This document shows, piece after piece, positions 27,801 to 39,800 of a stretch of 64,000 nt of DNA. The stretch lies in contig OZ023273.1 of NCBI GenBank assembly GCA_964007475.1, positions 99,118,533-99,182,532 of the forward strand. Reading direction: 5' to 3'. The translations under genes and the position numbers were made by a program. The notes under the pieces are model-generated. The model was not told where the DNA came from. It saw only the letters and a list, made by a program, of their open reading frames with translations, and did no database searches. The first letter of the stretch is position 1, and every line of letters begins with the position of its first letter. This DNA is from Hybos culiciformis (Eukaryota > Arthropoda > Insecta > Diptera > Hybotidae).

Positions 27801-30800
27801 CACACAACATTGTCGTGTCGTAAATATTGTGAACTATAAAACCTTAGTAAACGTAATTAATTCAAGTATATCTAACTATACTAACTAACTCTATTATATT
27901 AAATTATTCATTAAGAATATTATTTTAAAATAATTAAAATTCCGAAGAAATATTTATGTGAATTTTTAGCAATACAAAATAATAAATAAATTGCAAACAA
28001 AAAGAATTAATCTATTTCACAAATAAGAACTTATAATTTATTCTTTTAAAGAAGGATTTAAGGATTTTCGAAAATGCAGTAACGACCGACGTTAAGTGCT
28101 TTTAATGATTTTATTATTTTGGTTTGTTTTTTCAGTTTTTACTGAAGTTTTATATGCATAATAATAAGCAAAATGTTGAATAGACCTAAAATCTGAAGAA
28201 GACTTTTGAGCTTCAATTGAGATTGTTTTGCTAAAGTTTCTTTTTGTTTCTGTAATTAAAAGTAATTATCGAAATATTGCAAGTATGTATATCCTTATTG
28301 TGACCGTTCATACGAAATTTCTGCCTTGCAATATGTGTATAAAAATTGAAGCTTTTCTATTTTATTTTATAACAATAAATAGAAACTTTTAAGAGTTTGA
28401 ATTAAACAATTTTTTCGGGTTTTATATATTATTTAATTTAATAATAATTAATGTTAAGAATTTGTCCAAACAACTTAAAATACTATATTACCTCATTACT
28501 TTCGAGTACATTAAATAAAAGATATACAAATTTTTGGTTTATTGCAAAATATCGATTATTTGATCGTTAAATTGTGTCCGAGAAAAAAACTTAAAAAAAA
28601 CATCGTAATATTATTATTTTAAATGTAAAAAGTTTATACAAAATAGTGGAATTTTTTTTATGGAATATAATGCAAATAAGACGGTCGTCTCCAAAACTCG
28701 TTTTATGTACTCAATACAGTTTTACAAGAAAATGTTTTGCTGCTATTATAATTCACTTATATAGTTTAAGAAAAAAAAAATATATTAAAGATACAATAAA
28801 AAATTAAATATAAAAGCTGACCATACAAAAACAACAGAATAATTTGCATAGTTATCAAAAACTGATAAAGTGTATAAGGTGAATTTTGGAAACGGACGTC
28901 TGAAATAAAGAAAACATTATTAATTCTTTATTATATTTTAGTTCTTTATTAATTATAGTTTCAGACCAAAAATTTAGCTTTCATCGTCGTATTGCATTTT
29001 TACACGTCTTATTTAATATACATTAGAAGTAGATGATCTTGTTTTTTTAATTTTTAGTGCGTTTTTGAAGTTGAAATGAAACAACTTTGTAAAATAAAAT
29101 ATTTTTGTAGCTTTTTATTTTGTAATTTTTTTGCTCTGCTTCGTTCTCAAATTTAATGTTCCGCCAAATTCCTGTCTAGATATCGGACTTTAATGATATT
29201 GATGAAGGAACGTCCAGTAATCGATATTCATTCTTTTCACTTACATTCCTATTTCAGATTAATGTCATTCCCATAAATACTGAATGGGTATGAGATATAT
29301 AATTTTTGTGAAAGAAATAATAAAAATATAATTGTTGGAGATATTATACAACTCTTACTCAAAGTACATTGTGTAATCTCAATTCTATAGTTTTCACTTT
29401 GATTAATTTCTCTCCGTCTTCCTCCTTCTCTATAGATTTCCTAGATAAAGTCTGTTTTGAACACATGATAATTTTCACAATAGCACGTACAATGAGACCT
29501 TTAAATGTGTTTTTACTGCATATATTTTTTTCATATACCTTAATTCAATTTTACATCATGTAAAATCATGTAAAATCATGTAAATTTTGTTCAAATCAAC
29601 CTCAAAAAATTACGGACAAGTTAATAAATATGTAATCTAAATATTAAAATTTGAATCATACAAAATCAAATTGTATAGATTACGAGAATCTAAATACTCA
29701 TACAATTATGCTAACTTTTTTCCATACAAACCTTTGTGTACCTCTACAGACGACATTTATGGACCGATTTTGATTAGAAAAAAAATTTAATTAAGGACTT
29801 ATTTATTTTTGATAAAGGCGTTTTTCATCTTTAATTCATCAAATAAAAACAATAAAATGTAAATAAATAAGAAGAATTTCCAATGACCTGAGTGAGCAAA
29901 AAAAAAAAAACCGCTCGCTGTTAGAATAAGAAACGAAGTTAAAGGTAAAATATTTGAACCGAACCTATTAAAGTAAGTGCTTCAAAACAGAACGTTAAAA
30001 TATTTTTGACATTAAAACTTCAAAAAGTAGACTTTTGAGAAGTAATCTAAAAATTTAGGTTGCAATAAAAATTTAATGTTTTTAAACTCAAAACAAAGGA
30101 AGAAAGAATTCCTGTAAATTTAAAAACTTAATGTTCAATAACATAACGTAATGATCAATCAACTAAAAGTCAATAATGTCAATAATGAGCAAATCAATTA
30201 CTTAAAGATTCTGTTTTAAATGTCTTATTTCGGGCTCAAACATTGTAACAAAATGTAAATATTTAATAACACTACTTTTAAAAATTTTAAAAATAATTTT
30301 GTAAAACATCATTTGTTACATAAAATTATTTTTTACCGAACAATTAAATTAACCTTACTCGATTGTAATTAATATTTGTATCGGAAAAAATATTAAAAAT
30401 ATTCAAAGAATAGAAAAGTAAATTTTTGTCTTATATCAATATAAATCAATTAAAAAACTTTTTCCTTTTATACTGTCTTTTTTATGGATTGAACTATATA
30501 CAGGGGTAAAAAAATTGGTATATGATAATTAAGGAAACTGTAAAACTACTTATTTTGTTGTTTTTCATTGCAAAATTAAACATTATTTTGATCGAAATAA
30601 TTTCTAATTGGAGAATTAATTTTATCAGTCATTTTGTAGTCATTTATTAAGAGAGGGATATCCAAAAAGATCCAAAAAAAAAACTCCAAATCAATAATTA
30701 AATTTTAACAAGCGATTAAAATATAAATAAAAACTTTTAAAAGATTGGTTTTTTAACCTGACGTCATTTTATTTCCCTACATCTTTTATCTAGTAATATA

Positions 30801-33800
30801 TTGGGATAATTTACTTCTTTTTTTTAATTTAGCTTCTTTTTTTATGTAATTCCATAAAAAAAGTAATAAATAATAAGTAATAATTTCTGGTACCTACGTA
30901 TTTGAATGGATTCGGTTGCGTCTACTTCATAACAAATTTATTAGAATGATTAGATAATATCATGTTCATGAGGCCCAAAAGAAAATTTCTGAGTTCTAAG
31001 CTCAATTTAAGCTTAACCTTAAATCCAATAATAATTCCCGACCATTTCAAATAAAATTGCAATAATAATATTGAATGTTATTGAATTAATATTAATTTTT
31101 TTTTTGAATAAAAAGTGTACTTCCGAAATCTCATAAAATTTACAATAACTGAATTTATCATAATCCTCTTAATAAAATTTCAAAAAAAAATTATAAAAAT
31201 TTAGTTAAAAAAAAAAAACAAAAATTAACATAAATTTATACAGTAAAATTAAAAAACAAGAAATGTGGTAAAAATCTATATCCAAATTATATATATGTAT
31301 TTGATTATTATTATTTTACATTCCAGGTATAACCATACTCTTATCGCAAACAGTATTTTCATTATTAGTGTATAAACATATATACAAGACCAGCGAAGCT
31401 ATTCCTCTTTTAGGTACAATCCAACTTTTTTCAACTACAAAAAAAAAAAAGGATGATGTCTCTTTCTCTTTAAGTCTATCACTCTTCTTCTACTACCTTC
31501 TTCTCCCTAATAAAAAATTAATAATTATATACCTAGTTTAAAATAATGAAATTAAAATTTTATTTAAATAAATTTCTTTCAGTTAGTTTAAAAAAAAAAA
31601 ATTATAATAAATTCATAATCTTACTGTAGAAACAAAAATATTAAAATTATGAATACCTATTTCAAATAATTCAAGTAACTAAACTAACTTAAAAAAAAAA
31701 AGACCAAAAAGTAAATACTGATAAGTTTTTGAATCCAACATAATTTTACATAAATGTAAATGTTTGAACACTTTTAAATTACCTGCAAACAAGTAATTAT
31801 CACACAATTTACTTAGCATGATGGTAGAATATTATTTAAATATATAGCTTCATTTTTAATTTTATAATGCTAAATATATAAATTAATATCGATTAGTGTA
31901 GTTTAACACAAATTTTGCATAAAAATTAGAAGATGATAAATCAATGATTTTATTAACAGAGATATTTTTGCAAATAATATTTTTAGTTAGAGAAAAAATA
32001 GTTATATGAGAACATTACCAGTAAGAAATTGGTACACTTATTATCAGGCGGGTTAAAATTTAAAAATAATCACAATTGACAAAAAACTATAATAACGATT
32101 ACCAAAAAATATGGGTTAATGGTAACGTTAAACCTTTGGGTGAGAAAAAAAAATTAATAAATGGGAATAGTTCAGCAATAATTTCAGTTAAAAACTATTA
32201 AATTATTAATTTTTTTGGCAATTTAATATTATCACAAAATAATATCTCTGATAATAATTCTTTTTTTAAACTGATCAAGCCAGCATGATTGAAAAATCAA
32301 CTAAAATAGATATTATTTTATTATTAAATTAAAACTTCATTCACTTACCTACCTACCCTTTCTAGCAAGAAAATATGCAAAAACTGAATATGTATATAAA
32401 TACAACAAAACATTATTTTTGAAAACTATAATTAAATTATAATTGCTTCAATAAACAAAAGTTAAATTTTAACTTTGAGAATATCATTTTTTTTCATTTC
32501 ACAATTGTACAACATGTGAATTATAAAAAAGTTCATGAAATGCACTGATGAAGCTCGTTAGACTCCAATTGCGTATATGCAATTAATATTTCAAGCCCCC
32601 TACAACAAAAAAAAAATTCAAAGCCTCTCGTAGGCATAAAAATCACAAGTATTACAAATGTATGAAACTATTCTAAAAGAATTAGTCTGAAAATCGATAG
32701 CATAATACATCCCTACTTGAAGACGGTTTGATATTTATGTCGAAGATAGTATATTATGTAAAATAATTCTATTTCAAATTTCCTTTTTAATTCTAATCAT
32801 GCAATGCAAAAGAGCTTACATTTTTTAATCAAAACCTGTGCACACAATAATAAAATGGGTGTTCTAAGTTAAACCATTTTCACTTCCAGTAATTACGTAG
32901 AAATCAAAAGGCTAGATAGATTTTATAATTCCCAATTAAATGAAAATATTTGAAATTTGACACTAACAAAACATTTAAGTTCCCACGTCAATTAAATTGA
33001 AAATATTCACTAACATTTTTTTAAATGTTAACTAACTGATAAGATTCGTCTAAATGCATTTGATGACTTACCTATAAATTTTCAGTTCAATCAAACACTC
33101 TGCAATAATACACAAATAGAAGTAATTGTAAAAAGATTTTTATATATGCTCGCCAAAAATTATCAGTTGGAAATATCCCGCTATTTCTACACTCTCTTTT
33201 TATTATATTGCAATTATTAAGCGGTATTCTATTCGATAATAATTTTGGCTCCATGACATAACCGCAAATGTCATAACCGCGAAATTTTTTTGGCATAATC
33301 GCAAAATAAAAAATTAAAGTGTGATAACCGCGAAAAAGGTCTTATATATTTAATTTTGTCATTACCGTGAAAAAATATGGCAAAAAAATATAGTTTCGCG
33401 GTTATAACAAAAATTTTTGTTATAACCGCGAAATGACAAAAAATTTTCGCGGTTATGTCAGTTCACCATAATTTTACTAGCTCACATAAATTTTAAATAA
33501 TTGTTTTTCAGTATTATTTATTCAGTTTTTGCCCTGCTTAATCTGCTTCGACTTATCGTCAATTTGTTTTTAGTTTGTTTAAAAAAAAAAATAATAAAAA
33601 AATAAAATAAGAAATGTTTTTCATTAATCCCAAATTTAATATTTCATAAAATATTAGTTCTATGTATTATAAACAAACGGTGTTTCCTAGATTTGCTGAT
33701 TGAATTTCAGTCAAAAAAAAAACTTCCGCCCCTTTTCTTCAAAAAAGAAATCTGATTAGAGTTAATGTATCTGTTTTCAGAAAATACTTAGAACAATGTA

Positions 33801-36800
33801 ATTATTTTTTTCCCGGAGTTTGAAGATTAATTAATTTTTCACGCATGACTATAATTAAAATTTCTAAGAGTATTTCTTAGCCTTAAGGCTGTTTTGAAAC
33901 ATGCTTATCAATTTAATGTTTTCATTAGTTATGCTTATTAAATTACAAACTATAAAACTCCCAGAAGGATCGCAAAAACTGTAAACAGCAGTTCAACTTC
34001 TTGTTTATAATTCTATATGTCCAAAAAGTCTTAAGAAATTTGTATCATCCCTTTTTGGAACTGATTTTATTTTAATAATTTATTCAAAGTATATTTAAAA
34101 ATCTACAATACTGTATGCATTAGGGTTAAATAAATAATTTTGATTTAATTTATTTTAAACCAAGCTTTGAAAAATTATTAATTCAAGCTTAAAATCAGCC
34201 TATAGTACATAGTTTCCAATTTTTTTCTGATCTTTTGCTTACAATAATAAAAGACTCAGCATGCTATTTTTGTACTCTAAACTCCAATACTGTACAGTAG
34301 TAAATAATTAGTTAGCCGCATCCGCTTCTAAACTTCAACTTCTATATTTTTGTTATATCTCCGAAAGCAATTTTATATTTATATAAAACTAAGTCAATAA
34401 ATAAAAATAATTAAAAGGATAGTGATTTTTACTCATCTACTTTTCACAAATTCATTGCTTTAAATTTTGAATATTTCGTTATTAAAAGTTTAAATAAAAT
34501 AAAAAAAAAATCCGGTGGTGGCTCTTCAGCCGAACAATTTTGAGTAAGTGATCTCGCAATTATTGAGCATTTAGTGCTTAATTTGTGACTATTAGTGCCA
34601 CAAAAACTAGAATTTGTGCTCTTCAAAATGATGTAAAAAGAATATTTTTAGAATAGACGAAAATTCCAAAATTTCAGCCGAATTTTTTTTTCGTCGAATT
34701 TAGAAAAAGCGGAAATGCTACTATTTAGTGCTTAATTTTGGAATTTTGGCCTAATCTAAAAAAATTGTTTTACATAATTTTGAGGAGCACAAATTCTAGT
34801 TTTTTTGTGCAAATAGGCACAAATTAAGTACTAAATGATGGCATCATTATTTTTTTGCAAATTCGAATCCGGCCAGAGATACCCCTTGACCCATGTTCGA
34901 AATTCGAAAATCAAAGTTTCTCAAAAACCAAGCGAGCACAAATTCTAGTTTTTGTGGCACTAATAGTCACAAATTAAGCACTAAATGCTCAATAATTGCG
35001 ACATCACTTACTCAAAATTATCCGGCTGAAGAGCTACCACCAAAAAATCTCATGCATCTTATTATTAACGGTATGTTTTGATGAAAAAATATTAATATTT
35101 AAAAAAAAAATGCTTTTTTAGAGTTAGAAGGGCAAAGCCTCAAATTCCGATGAACTACTCGCCATCGAAATTTACAATGATAATGATTCAATCGAAACAT
35201 TTAAATAAGAATGACAAAAAAGAATCAAATAACTCCTGAAGCGACATAAAATAGGATCAAATGAGAAAAATGAATCTACTCGTCATTAAAAACATACACA
35301 CATTGCAAGACTTTTAAAAATTCTTAAAGAAATGGGAAATAATTAAATTGAAGCCTGTTGCGTTAACATAGATGCATAACAAAAAACGTTTATTGCTTGC
35401 GACAAATCGGATGAGTTGGAGGAAGAATGGAAAAATATAAACTAATTTGGAAGATTGTTATATTTGTAATTGGCACGAATTTAAACATCTCGAAATTGTG
35501 AGAGCAGATGATGAAGTTTGTTTATTTAATAAATTAAACGCTGAAGAGGATTGTTGAAAAAATAAAAAAACCTGGGAAGCCAACTGCAGCTTAGCATATT
35601 TTTTGTCTTTTGTTTTCATTTTAATTATTGAAGCAACAATCTTATTCAATTTTTTTAAAAAATAAAAAGTTTCATTTTATAAGTTGATTTATAGTGAAAT
35701 AATTTATATGATTATGTGATAGTTTCAATCTAATTTATATACATCTTTTATTTTAAAAAAATATTCTGCGGCTAAGTAAATATTTACAACTGTATATGTT
35801 TTCAGCTAGCCTAAAGATTAATTAATTAATTTAAACCATGATGACAAAGTTAAGAAATACGCGCATTAGCATGAAAAGTTATAAAAGGGCAATATTCAAT
35901 GGCGTCAGAATTTGGCAATCCTAGAGTTATTAGGAGATTTAGTCCCAAGTTTTTATACCTTTGATGAAGGAAACTTTTGGGTAAGCCCTTTGACATAAAT
36001 CACCTCAATTTCACTGCAAATCGTTGGGAAAATATATCAATTTTTTTTGTGGTGAAAATTACAGGCAAATTGTTCGCTTAGTCTGCCCGTTAAGGTATTT
36101 TTGGGTCAATCTAGCAGAGTATTGTTCACTAGACGCTCGATTTAAATGTACAAAACATTTGTTACAAATACGTGTACGAGTACAAACAATACATTTTTTT
36201 TTCTCTGTTCAGAAATCACCAATATTATTTATAAGCAAAAAGACTGATAAAATAATGTCCTCTTTTAAAGAAGTTTTTGTTCGATTAATATTTTGTTTTG
36301 AATTGCTTTCTGAAAGTTTTCTTTTTTCTTAAATTTGTTCCTGATAAGTAGCATAGTATTTTAAAATAAAAAAATAAAATTAGAAATTCAAAACTACATG
36401 AATCAAGCATTAATGGAGAATCTAACTAAATATTAATTTAATTAAATATTTATTTCTCTTTTTTGTGCCAAATCGTCTAAAGGCTTATATAATTGATATC
36501 CTTATTTTCTAAAGTTTAGTAAACAATCCATGTATCTGCTGCAGCTTACAGTTGAATCCCTATTGAGTTCAAGGCATTCTATAACTTTTATACATATAAA
36601 TAACTACCTAATAGTTATAATGATGATGAAAATAATATTACTAATGAAAATTCATATACATACATTTTATTTGAAGCAAAACAAAAAAGTAAAAACACTA
36701 TTTACTTACTCCCAGAAGAGAGCTTCGTCAGTTCGTCTTATAATCAATATTGTATTTTTTTTTAATTAAGGTTAAAAATTTAAAAGATATTGATTTCAAA

Positions 36801-39800
36801 TAGAAAAATAAAATTATCGCATCTTTTAAATATAATAGAAGTTTTTATATTGCGAGCAATTTCTCTTTTCAGTTAATGATCTTTGCTCCTTAAATTTGTA
36901 TTTAATTTTTTTTTTTGTAATTTAATTAAACTCTTTTTAAGTCCGATTAATTTAATTAATTTTGTTGAGAAATGCTTTTTTTTTTGTTTTCATTTTCCTC
37001 AACGCTAAAAAAAAAAATAATATTTGAAGTGAAAAGTATATAAATGTAGTAAACAATGTGAGACAATATTATTATAATAATACTTAGAATGATTATATGT
37101 AAATTAAAATTCTACTAAAATTAAATTTAAACTTAAATTTAAAAAAAAACTTGATGTTTTATTTTTAATAATCCTGTTATTCTTTTAAAAATTTTAAACG
37201 TTTTTTTTTTAATAAATTAAAAGGAACTAAATAGCTTTTGGCAAAACTATAGTGAAAAATAAATTTTTGTATAAATTTGAAGCAACAAATTTGATCTTAT
37301 AATCATGCAGAGTATATTCAAGAAAAAGTGCCTATTTATTGCTTCACGCTATATTAAATAAATGTAAAATTAAACTAAATATAAACAAAAAAAATTGAAA
37401 CAACTAATTTTAAAGCGCACATTACTTAAATTGCTTAATTGCAGAATAAATGAATATATGTTTTAAACTATAAACAATAATTTTTTTAATAAAATGAAAT
37501 AATTTCAAACTTCACCCAAAAAAATATTTGGTTAAATTAAATTTTTTTGTTAATACAAAAAATTCGGAAAGAAATAATTTTTGTGTTATATTTTCCTGAT
37601 CAGATTCAAAAGTAAATCAAATATTTTTTAGGGTGTTTTTATTGACCTTAAATTATACTTAATTCATATTTCCAATGTTTGTCACTCATGTTTCCTTTTC
37701 CCTATACTAAATCATTCAATTAAAATTAAAAATTTATCGTGTCACCATCTTCAAACATATACATTTCATTATTATTTTTGTCAGTCCTCCTTATATAAAT
37801 TAAAATTAATAATAAAAATAAAGTAATCTTTATGGAAAGAATTAAAGTTTCAACTAAGTAGGATTCTAAACATAAATTAATAATTAAAAGATTAGACCAT
37901 TTAGTTTATCAATATTCTCAGCGGAGTAAGGCTAGTTAAAAAAAAACAATTAGAATTATATTAAGTTTTAAAAACTTATTAAAATTAAATAAAACTATTA
38001 AATCGAAACCGCTGAGAAAATTTGGTAGCAGGCATAATATGAAAATAAATTACGCCAGCGGAGCCTGAATATGATCGAACTCTTGTTTCTTTAATTAATT
38101 TATTTGTTTTTTAAACCATTAAAAATTGCAAATTTTGATGGCATTAGAAAAATAATAAATCACATATAGTTTAATACTCAATTTTCTTATTTCAATATTT
38201 TTCAATGAGTGAGTGTATACAAAATCAAAAATCAAACATAAATATTTGTATTTAAGCTTCCACAGCAGAATTGCCAGATTTCAATGTTTTTTTTTTGTGA
38301 TTATTACTTTTTCATTTATTTATTTATTTATTTATATCTAGATTGTTAAAATATTAATTATAATTAAAATTTAATTATTATTATTATTTAAAAAGTTATT
38401 ACTGGCAATACTGTTCGTTAGTCTTATATATACATATTGTGCTCTTATTTTCAATACAAACACAACAAATTTATATATGTATTTGTGTTTTTAAAAAATT
38501 AAAAAAATAAATAAAATAAATAATGCGTGCTTCTGAGTAGATTGTATGAAAGTAAAATTATATATATATTTGTATTTTTAATTCTTTGTTATTATTATTG
38601 TATTTTAAATGATATATATATTATATATTTTAGGCTACATAATATTTAAATTATATTAAATATTATTAAAAATGTATAGAAACATAAAACCAAAAAAAAA
38701 AAACCAAAAAAATAATATTAAATATTAAATATTAAATACTGAATTTAAAATTGAAAAATTAAACTAAAAAAAATTTTTAAATAAAAAATCAAAAATGTAA
38801 TAATTTCCACATTTTACATTATACAAAAATTTTTTTTTTATATACATAAATATAATGTTTACAATTTATAGCTGGATGTGTGTACTCTTATTATGAATTT
38901 TTTTATAAATTAATTTTTTTTTTATTACTTTTTTTATTTTGAGAACGTTTAAATTAAAAATAACAAATAAATATTTTTAAAAATAAATTAAAAAAAAAAA
39001 AAATTAAGAAAAAAAATTATACAACTCACATTTAAATAAGAATATATTCTAAACAAAGGAAATAAAATAAAATTTTTTTTTTTAAATTTTGATTTAAAAA
39101 AAAAGAAATAATAGATGGAATGTGTTATGTTGAATGCCTCCCAGTTTTGGAAATGGATGTGCCTCTTCTAAATGTATTGGTAAATGTGATATTTTCAATT
39201 TTCGTTTATTTTTGACTTTGAAATCACTTCAATAAATTTAAAATTAATTTTAATTTATCATTTAATGCATAATTTTTACAAATATTATTTATTTTAACAT
39301 TTAAATGAATAAATTAAATAGTTTACCTTAAGCTTATAAAAAAAAATTATAAATGATTTCTTTCCCCAATATTATTTCTCTACACTAAATATGTAAATAC
39401 TATATTGTACAAACAAAATTTATATAAAAATACCTATTAATTACATTTAATCAGCAGATTTTAATGAATATTGTAAATTAATAATAAACTATTAATACTT
39501 ATAAATAATTAGAAATAATTAATCAACACATTTATATCTTATCGAAAACATTTTCCAATGTACTTATGAAAAAGTTATTTCTTAACATAAAAATCGTAAT
39601 TAAAAATATATCTGAATAATGTAACGTACCTACGAAAAAAAATAAAAATTTAACTAATTTCATTCTTTTGCATTGTCAGGTGCCAAATCCCAGCTTTTCA
39701 TCTTTGATATACCCATCTGAGTGAACTTAAAAAAAAAAACAATAATATTCATATAAAATCTTAGAATCTTTTTAATATTTAAATAATCATAAAAATTTTG

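Noticed and set aside
33087..33296. 69-codon minus-strand ORF
   Set aside because: Covers the left arm of the palindromic ATAACCGCGAAA element; a related peptide appears at 53473-53814 for the same reason.
34444..35081. Two ORFs (minus 34444-34626, plus 34893-35081) sharing the peptide [12 protein letters not shown]
   Set aside because: The peptide identity comes from the 108-bp inverted repeat arms read outward from each end, not from a duplicated gene.
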